From: Aaosphaeria pasadenensis
Taxonomy: Eukaryota > Ascomycota > Dothideomycetes > Pleosporales
Direction of reading: 5' to 3'
DNA: 64,000 bases
NCBI GenBank assembly: GCA_022813625.1
Contig: JAKLMB010000038.1
Span: forward strand, 248,001-312,000
Position 1 is the first letter of the stretch. Each line of letters begins with the position of its first letter. The translations under genes were made by a program, and so were the position numbers. This document shows positions 33,708 through 44,596 of the stretch, piece after piece. The notes under the pieces are model-generated. The model ran no database searches. It had not been told where the DNA came from and worked only from the letters and a program-made list of their open reading frames with translations.

Positions 33708-34161
33708 AGTCAACGATCTTCGTACTTGGAATTTACTCAAAATTTTCGGAGGGTACTGGACTAGGTCGATAGAGGACTTCATGTAATACTGGTGGCGTTG
33801 GGGTCTGTTCTGAATGCTCGACGAAGCGTCGTTCTGTCTATTATGTCGAAGATACCCTATTCAACTCCTTGTAGCGATCAATTCGCTTGAGCTGATATCT
33901 CTCAGACTTTGCTCCAATCTTCACCATTGTCCTGCAGTCTCCAAACATGCCTCGGCTTCGTAGTATCATATGCCTTCAGCATCGCCTTCAACGTGTCTGA
34001 GATGCAACTTCCATACCTGCTGACCCGACACGGGAGGCTCCGTGCGCACATGCGTGTCTGGCTCCAACACCTTGGGTTTTGGGAAAGACCAAGCGGCCTG
34101 GCGTCCCAAAATATCTCAGCAATCCTCAAATTTTTCTGCAAGCATAGCTTCCCCCGCCTCT
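33708..34161. other. Convergent intergenic region, REX3 and PCC1
   Basis: 3' flanks of two facing genes; small frames only, none supported. Confidence 0.5.
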
Positions 34162-34568
34162 TCAGCCCTTGACCAGCCCCTGCACCCCATCCAACGGCTC
34201 GGTGACAGGCGAATCGTATACATCAACATCCAGATCCTTCATCACGTTAACGACAACGCCCACACTCTCGAAGAAGCCGTTGACCGCAACCCTGAGCATT
34301 CTATTCGTGCTGGCCTCGTAGTTGACGCGAAGAACGTTATCATTTGAAGCGAAGGTGCGGCGGACAAGTGGGGAGAGCTCTTTGTCGACAGAGAGGGCGC
34401 GGAGGGCGGTGGAGGCGAGGGATGCGGTTGGGAAGGGTATATCGATGGCTCTGGAATGTTCCAATCAGTTTCTGCCATAGGAAGTTGCAATTAGGTGTTA
34501 GATAAATTATATGTATGTGCGTACAGTTTGCATGGGAAGTCATCTTGTTTCTGTTCTGAAGCTGCCAT
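34162..34568 (-). CDS. PCC1: KEOPS/EKC complex subunit Pcc1
   Basis: Pcc1 is the small dimerising subunit of KEOPS, which makes t6A on ANN-decoding tRNAs and affects telomeres and transcription. Exons 34525-34568 and 34162-34450 give 110 aa, slightly longer than yeast Pcc1. The splice joins FPCKL to AIDIPFPT, giving the characteristic start of the fold. The core LASTALRALSVDKELSPLVRR and TNRMLRVAVNGFFESVGVV is very close to the family pattern. The frame upstream of the splice in the genomic ORF is intronic. It shares a 503-bp divergent gap with the small gene at 35072. Confidence 0.93.
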
Positions 34569-35071
34569 GGCGCTGTTTCAAAGAGAGAAACGCTTGGAAT
34601 TCGTACTAGGGAAGATAGAAACAGAGACGATTGTGTTTTGATATCCAGTCCAAGCCGGCTAGTCCTGCCAATGCTCGATATGCGACTTCCTAGCAGATTG
34701 AGACGTACATGATTCTTCAATGATCGCGAAGTAGAAACGCGTTAGAGCCCCTCGCACCCCGCAAAATCTGTATCCGGACTAGCGCCCGTAATGGTACCAG
34801 CAGTCGATATGGGCAATACAATCACATCGTCATAGTGCATCATCATTTAGACTCTTACCATCGATGAGCTACTTATTGGTCATAATGTTCTTATACTTCT
34901 CCTACGCCCAATCTCCGCATTTTAGAATTGCAAGATCCGTGAATTTGCCTCAACCTCCTTGACAACTTCAATTGGACATAATTGGAATCACATACCATTC
35001 TCAAAGACATATACATCACTACATATATTCTTATCAAGTGACCTTCAAGTCAGCCAAAGAAACACATCACC
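34569..35071. promoter_or_regulatory. Divergent promoter region, PCC1 and small gene
   Basis: 503 bp between two start codons; it contains one ACGCGT at about 34737-34742. No coding signal. Confidence 0.45.
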
Positions 35072-35552
35072 ATGGCTCAACCCTCACCTTCCGAGTTCCT
35101 CACCTTCTACCGCCGCACAACACTCTCCACCTCCCTCCGATACGCCACCGCATCAACAACCAGCCGCTCAGCAACACTTCGACCCGTGCAAGCAACATAC
35201 GCACGGCAATTCACACTCACATCACGGAATCTCAAAAGTCAATACCACGAAGATGAGCATGCCACGAAGAAAGTGAAGCAGGGCGATGCACATGACGTTC
35301 AATCCAGCAATGTCAAGGCGGGAATTGAGTGAGTGGATGTTCCACCTCCCATCTCATTGAATGTCTGTATCGTTTGGAGAAGGGGAAATGATGCTAATGT
35401 ATATCAGCAGTGCGAAGAAGTCTGGTACGGGCGGCCATGCTACTGAACAGAGAGATTCTGCAGGAGGAAAGGCGAAGGCAAAGAGAGAGCATCCCGAAGC
35501 TCCTGATCCGGCGATTGGCATGCAAGATGAGAGGGGTGGAAGGGGTGCGTAG
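35072..35552 (+). CDS. Small protein, probably mitochondrial, function unknown
   Basis: Two exons, 35072-35328 and 35411-35552, give 132 aa (133 if the acceptor three bases earlier is used; AGCAG offers both). The first 60 or so residues are rich in Arg, Ser, Thr and Ala with a single acidic residue (STSLRYATASTTSRSATLR, then YARQFTLTSRNLKSQYHEDE), a typical mitochondrial presequence pattern. The rest is Lys-rich and hydrophilic. The end EHPEAPDPAIGMQDERGGRG resembles a motif I remember from conserved small fungal proteins, but I cannot name a function. The start ATG has a good context (CACCATGGC). No membrane segment. Confidence 0.75.
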
Positions 35553-36465
35553 ATTGATATGTGGTGTATGGAAGGAGAGCATCATTGTATTATTAGGAGT
35601 TGATATGTGCTGCATTGTATTTGGTCCTGAATCTTGAGATCACGATTGATGACATCTATTGGATGTTCTGTGATGTATACCATGATGTGATTAGAACAGT
35701 CTATGATCACCAAGTCTTCATAATGAGTTAGCAATAAGATGTCGATACCGTATGGATTTCTGGGAAGAGAGTTACTAAAAGGATTCACGCGTAGGAAAAC
35801 TTCCTATTTGTACGAGTAGATTGTTCTATTTGCTCGAGCTCTGTAATGGTATCCATAATGATCATCCTTATGTGTATCGAGTACCTCTCGCAACCTCTCG
35901 CATTCATAGTACTTCTAGTTGAACACACACTCACTCATAGAATTGGTTTAGTATTTCGGTAATTCCATAACTCCGTTTGTATCCTTGCGAACTACATACG
36001 TTAAAACTGGTGGCCTGGGCCACATACAGTTCCCTTCGCTTAATCTTCAGCTGAACCTCAGCCTGCCGCCCATTGAACGGGGGATAGAAACAGCCGAGCA
36101 GCCACAGCGAGTGTTTGGCCAATCGGACACCATTCGCTCCCCTTTCCACAGCCATGTGTGTGGCTGCGTTCGTCATATTATGATTGGAATCCAGGCTGCG
36201 CCCCTCAAGCATCTCCTTGGTATCGTACCATGTAGACATCGAATATGACGTCAAATGGACCCTGTGGGCGTGTCTGCGTGCAGTATATCCCTAGTTGTAA
36301 TTAATATCCTCTTATTTATGTTCACGATCCGCAAGCTCTGGACCCTTCTTTTCGCACGGCCACACCCCTTCACAAGATCTACAACAGGACGCCACTTCAA
36401 CACCATCTACAAAAAGACGCTACCCCAATAACATCTATAATTTTGACTACAACTTACAAATCACT
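35553..36465. other. Intergenic region
   Basis: No supported gene. It contains a TACGAGTA motif near 35812 and AT-rich sequence. Short frames near 35985-36254 on both strands look random. Confidence 0.45.
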
Positions 36466-37187
36466 ATGCCTTTTCCAATTATGCCTCCCTTCTTGATTGT
36501 TTTGATTTACTTTGTTTTCCATTGGAAATCTGTCTCGTCACTGCCAACTCTCAGCCCTATGACACAGAAGGCTGATGATGAAGCGTCTCACAATGAGTTA
36601 CCCTGCCACAACAGCAGTTCAGTAGCTCATGCAAACGACCAAAAAGACCCCGAATTCCTCTCTACGACCACATTCGGGGTGTTCTCAGTTCTGCTGGCTT
36701 TTGCTTCGCTTGTTGTGGCCGTGGTCGGGGTCATACAATATCGCAAGTGCCGAAACAATTTGAATCAAGTAAACAATCTTGCCAGCTTTCCACGTAAGCT
36801 TTCCCGAGAAAGGCATATCAAGTCTTTTGCTAATAGCTGGTACCAGTTCAAACAATCGGTGCACCCCAAGGCGCGATACCACCACCACTACCAATACCTT
36901 CTCTTCCACCTCCACATCTGACGCACCATGGTGACCCATCGGCTGTAGGAGCATCGACCGCAGTATGCGTTACTCCATTGACTGGAGCTCAGCAACCTGC
37001 TGCATCTGGAGTGCCGGGCACCAATAGCTCGGAGACTCTTGTCGCTGTTGGCGTCTCGCCGCCGCCGAGCAAGAAGAAGGCCACTCGACCTCAGCGTCCA
37101 GCACTATCTCCTTTGCGCCTCCGATCTTCGCTTTTGCAGATTCAAACTTTGAGGATGGCGGCATGTAGCAGAACGACCACTATGTAG
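36466..37187 (+). CDS. Small single-pass or double-pass membrane protein, unknown
   Basis: Two exons, 36466-36793 and 36847-37187, give 222 aa. Splicing at C|GTAAGC ... ACCAG| replaces a His-rich read-through with a Pro-rich tail that stays open to the stop at 37187, which supports the model. The first 25 residues are hydrophobic (PFLIVLIYFVFHW) and could be a signal peptide or anchor. A strong membrane segment follows near residues 69-92 (TFGVFSVLLAFASLVVAVVGVI). The C-terminal half has Pro-rich runs, then a basic stretch (PPPSKKKATRPQRP). I do not recognise a family. It is probably lineage-specific and could be a surface or cell-wall associated protein; this is inference from layout only. 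Confidence 0.55.
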
Positions 37188-38318
37188 TGTGGTTATATCG
37201 CGGCTGTTCTAGAGGCATTGAGATGGGATTCGGGTTTTATGTGTCCATTAGCGTGGCGTTATGGGTTTAAAGCGATTGACTTGCACTATGGTTTTCAGGT
37301 TATTCCCTTGATGGGATTTTGGCATTGTTTTGTACTACTATGCATGTAGACCTGATGTTTACAGCGATACCTTGACGTTTCGAATCATCCACCCGGATAG
37401 ATTTATGGGAGCATAGATAGCTATTAGGCAGAAGATAAAGACACTTTATCTGATCTCGAAATGTGTATTTTGGAACCATTTCCTCGTATTAAACCGACAC
37501 CTTCTCACCCTTCTTTTAGTATGGGAGATCGAAATCAAATAGCCTACCTGTGGTTGGAAGTCGGCAACATCATTGATCGCCGAGTAGAAGATACGAGTAA
37601 CTCGTACCTCGGCTTGTTACCCCAGCACTCCCCCGCATCATGTACTCCGTACAAGCGACCCCTAGTTAGCCCTTGGGAAGCTATGAGCTTTCCGCGCGAC
37701 CCCAGTAAATGGTGGGATCCGTTCACAACTGTTCACAAATCACACATCCCAATCGCTCGTTAGTAATTCCCTGTTGCAGTCGTAATCATTGTTGGACCTA
37801 GCAACGGTGGCATCAATTGGCCCGACCGGGTTTCTGTAGAAGCGAGGTCTAGAAATACCCAAGGTAGCTCCCTCTCAGGCCTGCAACATGGCTTGCTTTT
37901 TGGATTCGGATTCGGAATCAAACCCTTATAACTACGATTAAACATCCACATCTCGCCCGATTGTCAGACAAAACGTTGGGAATCCGACTTTCCGTGTACA
38001 CCGCGATCTACCTAATAAGTGGAGCTCTATTCGTCGTGCTGTACCTTCTTCCGGCAGTAGTTGCGGATGTAAGTAAGACAATAATTCTCCCACCTATTGC
38101 CAAACTGACATAGCTTCGCGTCCAGTTGGCAGGGCATTCATAGCTCAATTGGCGACTATACGGGTCGATTGCACTTGCGACGACTGTGCCCCTCTCGAGC
38201 AGATTCCTTGCGGCGTTCGTCTATATACCCAGGAACCCATCATTGAATTTCTCTCGCAAACAATAATACAACAAAACCACGAACCTCCTCCTAGACAGAC
38301 TCCCTCGCATCCGCCAAA
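37188..38318. other. Intergenic region before the CoA ligase
   Basis: No supported gene. It contains ATACGAGTAACTCGTAC at 37591-37607. A TATA-like TCTATATACC lies at about 38219-38228, 90-100 bp before the CoA ligase start, and fits a core promoter. A tRNA-like A box at 38141 was considered and rejected. Confidence 0.5.
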
Positions 38319-40168
38319 ATGGTACTCAAATCGCGCTGGCAGATAGACATCCCGCAAGTCTCTCTCCCGACCTTCATCTTCGAATCGCCAACCGCCGAGC
38401 TCCCAACCACGCCGCACTTCATTTCCGCCAAAGAGCCCGACAAGCACTTTCTGTCCATCGCGGACTACCGCCTCTATGCGCAGCGATTCGCATCCGGGCT
38501 CCTGCGCTCGGGTCTCCAACAGGGCGACCGGGTGCTTCTCTTCTCGGGAAACACACTCTTCTTCCCATCCGTCGTGCAGGGCGTCATCATGGCTGGTGGC
38601 GTCTTCACCGGCGCGAACCCCACATACGTCGCCCGCGAACTCGCATACCAATTGAAGGACTCCGGCGCGCGGTACCTCGTCTGCGCGGAGGGAAGCCTGG
38701 ACACGGGCATCGCGGCCGCGAAGGAGGCCGGACTCACCGCGGACCAAGTGTTCGTTTTCGACGACGGCGTCGCGACGTTCGAGGGCAGGAAAGTGGAGAA
38801 GAAGAGCGAGTTGGGGACGCTGCGGCACTGGACTGCGCTGTTGGATACCGAGGAGAATGGCCGTAGATACGCGTGGCCGGACCTCCGGACGGAGGAGGAG
38901 CTCGACCAGGTGATTGCGTTGAACTATTCTAGCGGGACGACGGGCGTGGCCAAGGGCGTGATGATTACGCACAAGAACTACGTTTCGAACTGCATGCAGC
39001 AGATCTTCATTGCAGAGCAACATCCAGAGTACGAGGCGAGGAAGAAGACACAGAGGGGGTTGTGCTTTCTGCCCATGTACCACGCGATGGCGCAGGCTGT
39101 CTTCACGGTCAACTATGCAGTCGTCAGAAGCCCGACCTACATCATGCCCAAGTTTGATTTCCTCGAGATGTTGCAGTATATCCAGAAGTACCGGATTACT
39201 GACTTGACGCTCGTGCCTCCGGTCGTCGTCGCAATGGCGAAACACCCTGCGACGAAGAAGTTCGACTTGAGCTCTGTGTTGAATGTGGGTAGCGGTGCGG
39301 CTCCTCTGGGACGCGAGGCCTGTGAGCAGCTGGAGGCGCTGTGGCCGGATGGCAGGGTCAATGTCAAGCAGGGATGGGGTATGACGGAGGTGACTTGTGC
39401 AGCGACGACATTCAGTCCTGCGATCCGATCCGATAGTTTCTCTGTAGGCGAGCTGCTGCCGAACGTCGAGGCTAAGATTGTGCTCGACGATGAAGGCAAG
39501 GTAGAGGCACCACAGGGCGAGAGAGGAGAAGTGTGGATCAGGGTAAGGGACTCTTGTTGAATATTCTCAGTATGTGAAGACTAACATTCCAATAGGCACC
39601 AAATCGGATGAAGGGCTACTGGAAGAAACCTGAGGCAACCAAGGAAACCATTACTCCCGATGGGTGGTTGCGAACGGGTGATGTCGCCTATGTTGACGAG
39701 CATCAACACTTCTTCATTGTCGACCGCAAGAAGGAGTTGATCAAAGTCAAGGGCCTTCAGGTTGCTCCTGCGGAGCTCGAAGCTTTGCTGTTAGATCACC
39801 CGGATGTGCAAGATGCTGCAGTGATCGGTGTCACCGTGTAAGTTTTGTTGAGGATCGTTCTCTCTTCGATTTCTAATATCCGCAGCGATGGCGAGGAATA
39901 TCCACGAGCGTATATTGTGCCCCAATCGCAAGATAAAGCTACGCCACAGGCGGCCAACGGTATCAAGTCTTGGCTGGCCGAGCGCGTCTCTAAGGCGAAG
40001 CGACTCGAAGGTGGAGTGCACTTCATTGATGCCATTCCAAAGAACCCGGTAAGTCTATCCAAATCGTCTCTGGAGCGGAGGGAAACTGACAAGCTGTAGT
40101 CTGGTAAGATTCTGCGAAAGGAACTCCGAGAAAAGGCTGCGCGGGAAAACAGCAAATCAAAGCTCTGA
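38319..40168 (+). CDS. Peroxisomal acyl/aryl-CoA ligase (4-coumarate-CoA ligase-like)
   Basis: An adenylate-forming enzyme (ANL superfamily) that activates a carboxylic acid through an acyl-AMP to a CoA thioester. Exons 38319-39542, 39596-39837, 39886-40048 and 40100-40168 give 565 aa. The P-loop YSSGTTGVAKGVMITHKN is near residue 202, GWGMTEVTCA near 352, and the hinge region is RTGDVAYVDEHQHFFIVDRKKELIKVKG. SGKILRKELR near the C-terminus carries the catalytic Lys. The protein ends SKL, a perfect type 1 peroxisomal signal that is encoded only by the last small exon. Family members take coumarate-like, fatty or other aromatic acids; the substrate cannot be read from sequence. The reverse strand of exon 1 is open for 366 codons, but that is a codon-bias shadow. 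Confidence 0.93.
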
Positions 40169-40486
40169 TATATTGCGTACGTAATCAAGAATTGGCATGA
40201 CCGATATTGGCCAGAACATGAGGGCGGAAATCTGCGTGTACTGTGTATAGAATAGCCTTAGCATTATTACCATCAATATGATCATTTCTAGCGAGAACGC
40301 TCTTATTTGACACCGGCTCCCACAGCGGTTCTTCTCGTGTTGCAATGAATTGGACACTCAATGGCGTTAAATTTCGTGCATTTTGGTATTCGAGTGGATA
40401 AGCTGCGGATATATACAAGCAGCGTTCCTATGGCTCTCTTTGGCTCTCTGGAAACTCCGCGGATCCACCTCTTCTGATATCGTGCC
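40169..40486. other. Convergent intergenic region, CoA ligase and NDUFB7
   Basis: 318 bp between two stop codons, with nothing seen beyond 3' flank. Confidence 0.5.
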
Positions 40487-40895
40487 TCAATTGCTCCTCT
40501 CTCCACCCTTGGCTGCCCTCAACTCATCCATCTTTGCGACACGTAGCTTGAACTCGTCGTATTGGCATTTCTCGTATGAATGGCGCTCGTCCTGCCCACA
40601 ATTAGCTCCGGCCGGTGATCCTCGGTTACAAATTTGACGTCCGTACCACACACTTCCAAGGAAGGTAGAACTCGTCTTGTCGACACCGGTTGAGGGGAAT
40701 TAAAAGATGTGCGCATGAGTCTCGGTAGGGAATTGGCAATCTCGCCGCGCTCATTTCCTCGCGGGTGGCCTCTGTGAACAGTTGTCAGTCGTGTTGTCTT
40801 CACCAGATTATGCGGCCAATTGGATCCGGATGCGTGTCACACTGACTTCGGGGTTCAAGACCAACGGTCTCTTTTATCTTGTCTACGACAGTCAT
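40487..40895 (-). CDS. NDUFB7: NADH:ubiquinone oxidoreductase subunit B18 (NDUFB7)
   Basis: An accessory subunit of respiratory complex I on the intermembrane-space side. Exons down the minus strand are 40847-40895, 40647-40771 and 40487-40591, giving 92 aa. None is visible as a long open frame, so the gene is easily missed. Two CX9C motifs are rebuilt by splicing: CAHLLIPLNRC and CVDERHSYEKC, the twin-CX9C coiled-coil-helix fold oxidised by the Mia40 pathway. RHSYEKCQYDEFKLRVAKMDEL matches the animal family closely. The N-terminus MTVVDKIKETVGLEP is short and lacks a cleavable presequence, as expected for Mia40 substrates. It faces the CoA ligase and diverges from MBP1 with only 253 bp between start codons. 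Confidence 0.92.
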
Positions 40896-41148
40896 AGTGG
40901 CGGTGAACGATATGACTCTTCAATTGAACGAGGTGATGGGGGTTGAAGGACTGGAAGGTGGTACTGGCGAGAGATGAAGTGAAGTCGGTGGTTGAAGCTA
41001 AGATTCACCGATGCTTGGCATGATGGAGAAGGGGAAACGCCGGTAATAGTGAACGCGACAGGCGCGTCTCCCTCATCGCGAGATCACACTTCTCATCTAC
41101 ACTCTATCTTATCACAACCCACGGCGTCATCGCCCTGGCAATTACAAG
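40896..41148. promoter_or_regulatory. 253-bp bidirectional promoter, NDUFB7 and MBP1
   Basis: A compact gap between opposite start codons. It holds three CGCG cores at 41054-41057, 41063-41066 and 41077-41080, in contexts AACGCGAC, GGCGCGTC and TCGCGA, 70-95 bp before the MBP1 start. MBF-type factors bind ACGCGT with a CGCG core, so autoregulation is possible but unproven. Confidence 0.5.
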
Positions 41149-43495
41149 ATGGCACCCCCACCAGCTGATGGCAAAGTGTACTCAGGGACGTACAGTAATG
41201 TAAATATGCAACGCCGTTCTTGCTCCCCATGTCTGTTTGCTTGCGTGCCCGTCAGCCTCAGCACATCGTTCATATTGAAGACTTATTCAAGGACCACAAG
41301 CTCACGATTTCCTAGGTCCCCGTGTACGAGATGACCGTGAATAATACCCTAGTCATGCGCCGTCGCGCAGATGATTGGATTAATGCGACCCATATCCTCA
41401 AAGTTGCAGACTTCGACAAACCAGCAAGAACCCGCATTCTCGAGCGCGAGGTGCAAAAGGGTGTCCATGAGAAGGTGCAAGGAGGATACGGAAAATATCA
41501 GGGAACATGGATACCACTTCATGACGGTCGAATGCTGGCCGAGCGCAATGGAGTACTGGAAAGGCTGGGACCTATTTTGGATTACATCGCTGGTGACAGG
41601 AGCCCACCGCCTGCTCCCAAGCATACGACCGCTGCCTCAAATCGACCAAAGGCTGCACGGCAGACGGCAGCAGCAGCTCGACGAGCGAATAACAACAAAA
41701 ATAACAACAAACAGCAAGTCAATAACAACGCTAACAACAACAATAACAACACCAATAATGGTAATAATGTGTATTCGCTTGATGGCATCAATTGTAGGAG
41801 AATGCTCTTATTCATTCCCACCTGCAATTGGAAACAAGGGCTGACTTTTTTACAGCATTTATTACCAATTCGCAATCACAGGTCTCGCAGATTAGTGAAG
41901 ACCCGTACGATGATTCCATTTTACAGTCCCGATCACAGCACTTCCGCGATGAAACCCCTGACAACGACACTGTTGTATCGGAGTCCATGTTGGGTGACCA
42001 CGATATGATGAATTCGCAGTATTCGACCGGTAGCCGTAAACGAAAGCGCGGTGTCGACCACATGTCAATCCAGGACCAGCAACACCAAATTTGGGCCGAC
42101 GCACTCCTGGACTACTTCATGCTTCTCGATTCGGAAGAAGGTTTTGTTGCCCCACCAGAGCCACCGGCAAATGTCAATCTGGATAGGGCAATTGACGAGA
42201 AGGGGCACTCCGCCATGCACTGGGCGGCCGCGATGGGCGACTTGGAGGTTGTGAAAGAGTTAATACGAAGAGGCGCACGGATAGACTGTTTGTCGAACAA
42301 CCTGGAGACCCCGCTGATGCGTGCGGTCATGTTCACAAACAACTACGACAAGCAGACCATGCCGAGCATGGTTAAAATATTCCAGCAAACTGTTGTACGA
42401 AAGGATTGGTTCAACAGCACCGTTTTTCATCATATCGCAGCCACGACGGCCAGTACCAACAAATTCGTCTGCGCACGCTACTATCTGGACACAATAATCA
42501 ACAAGCTCTCAGAAACATGGCTGCCGGACGAGGTGACACGTCTATTAAACGAGCAAGACAACAACGGAGACACAGCTGTCATGATAGCCGCTCGTAACGG
42601 AGCCAGGAAATGTGTCAGGAGTTTGCTAGGACGAAATGTGGATGTAGAGAGACCGAACAACAAGGGAGAGACCGCGGACGACCTCATCCGAGAATTGAAT
42701 CAACGTCGACGGATCAATGGCAGGCCCCGGCAGGCATCTTCTTCACCGTTCGCGCCCCCGCCTGAACATCGTTTGAACGGTCATTCGCAGCTGGATGGGC
42801 CGGGCTCTGGTCAATTGATTCCGGTCCCCTTCCCGAGCATGTCGCTCCGTGAACCGGTCCAATATCGATCGCAGACAGCATCACATCTTATGACGAAGGT
42901 AGCGCCAACATTGATGGAGAAATGTGAGGAGTTGGCACTAGCATATGAAGCCGAACTACAGGAGAAGGAAGCCGAGTCTGTGGACGCAGAACGAGTTGTG
43001 AAGAAGCGTCAAGCAGAGCTCGAAGCCACGCGGAAGCAGGTGGAAGAACTACGCGGAATCAACAACGGACTACATATTGACCTCGGAGATGATGAAGTGG
43101 ACAGGGCGCAAGAAGAGGAGCTTCGAACTTTGATCGAAGAGGCAGAAAGCTTGCTGGAGATCGAACAGAAGACGGAGCTACGGCGATTATGCAACATCAC
43201 ACCACAACCCAACAATTCACAAATGGATCTCCAAGAGAAGCTCAGACTGAGTCTGCTATTACATAAAGCGCAAGTGGAGCGCAGGGATTTGGTGAGGGAA
43301 GTAGTCGCGAATCTGTCGGTCGCGGGCATGGGCGAGAGGCAAGGCGTTTACAAGGCACTGATCGCGAAGGCCATTGGCGAGAGCGAGGAGAATGTCGAGG
43401 CCATTCTGCCGGACATGCTGAGGGAGCTGGAGGAAGCGGAGACGCAGGAACGCGCCGAGCGAGCGCGGGAAGGGCTCGAAGGTAGTCCTTTGTAG
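41149..43495 (+). CDS. MBP1: APSES/ankyrin cell-cycle transcription factor, Mbp1-type
   Basis: The DNA-binding subunit of an MBF-like complex that drives G1/S transcription. Exons 41149-41199, 41316-41793 and 41856-43495 give 722 aa. The APSES (KilA-N-like) domain spans about residues 10-105: VYSGTYSNVPVYEMTVNN, then RRRADDWINATHILKVADF and GGYGKYQGTWIPL. A poly-Asn tract of about 25 residues with few interruptions lies near 150-175, just before intron 2. A basic patch GSRKRKRGVDH near residue 235 may be a nuclear signal. Ankyrin repeats follow at about 275-460 (GHSAMHWAAAMGDLEVVKELIRRGA; NGDTAVMIAARNGARKCVRSLL). The C-terminal part has coiled-coil heptads (about 540-640), used for partner binding to Swi6-like proteins. 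The start fits MAPPPADGKVYSGTYSN. Confidence 0.94.
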
Positions 43496-44596
43496 GCTTC
43501 AAAGACACCTTGCCCCCTTTCCATATCTTCCTTCTTCTCATGGGCCACGGTGTTTGTTGACGAAAGAGAGGGACTTGAGTAGGATTATACCCCCCCTTTT
43601 TGGACGGACGATCTCTAGCTGAAGAAAAGCTGCGGATTCTGTTTTCTCCTCTTGTAACGATTTATCATATCACTTTGTGGGCTCAATGAACGGCTACCTT
43701 TATGAAATAATTCTTTTCATTACTGTATACCAATGTACCGAGTACGTGTAAAAGCATATGGTGCGGGTGGTGTAAAAGTATTTCCCAATGCAGCCTGGCG
43801 CCGAAAGCGGCGAAATGAACCCCCTTGAGCCAAGAGTTTGTCCGCAAGAAGATACGTTGTCTGAAAGACTGAAACTGAACAATATTGGAAGAATGACTAA
43901 GAGATACCTGAGGAAGTGTGCAAGTGGCTGGGCTGGGAGTTGTCATCTGTCATACTCGTACGTTGGACGCGCGTGAGTTATTGTAATAGCCATATGCCGC
44001 TTTCGAATGCCTCCTGATTCTTGGAAGAAGGGTACCTGGAGTAGAAGAGTAGATTAGGACTTATTGTATGTACACAGTACGGATCAGGTGCAGGTGCAGT
44101 TGTTAGAGATAACGGAGGGTCACGGGGCTTGATGGCGTGTGGTCATTCACTCATTCTTTGCACGGAACAACAGGCTACAGACTATGTCTTTGTACCCCAA
44201 TCTGCAGCCTGACGTTGTTGTACTTTCTTTTTCGAGAGACTGCGGCCTATCCACCGTACGGCATACTGTCATTACACATACAACAGCACTAGAATAGTAA
44301 CCTACTGCGCCTAGTTCGGGTGTCGGCTAGTGACGCGCAATTCGAGTTACTGGAAGCGGATCTTGTCAATTGTGGAGTGGCAGTGGAAGTTGTGTGAGTG
44401 CGCTCAGGCCCGCCGTCTCTCCCGCGCTACGATTCGCTAAGATGGTGACCCCTTCTTGTTCCGACGACCGCTGCGGCGTGGCCTATCTACGGACTCCCAG
44501 AGACATCAGCAGCACACTAAGCACGTATCGGTATCGTCGTCTGCAGTTGACTCCACCTGGCCTACTGTCGCCTCAGTCCCTCCGCAATCCGCTTAT
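43496..44596. other. Intergenic region, MBP1 to transporter
   Basis: No supported gene up to about 44450. From 44456 to 44596 the transporter frame is open without an ATG, so part of this may be an upstream exon or leader. Confidence 0.45.

Noticed and set aside
38132..38192. tRNA-like sequence with an A-box match TAGCTCAATTGG and a B-box-like GGGTCGATTGC; ends partly pair (GGGCA with TGCCC)
   Set aside because: Total length is about 60 nt, A and B boxes are too close, and no anticodon arm or full acceptor stem can be folded. It lies in the leader region of the CoA ligase.
38145..39245. 366-codon open frame on the minus strand
   Set aside because: It lies opposite the CoA ligase exon, which has clear ANL motifs. 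The reverse frame is Arg/Leu/Val-rich with no motif, a G/C-codon shadow.
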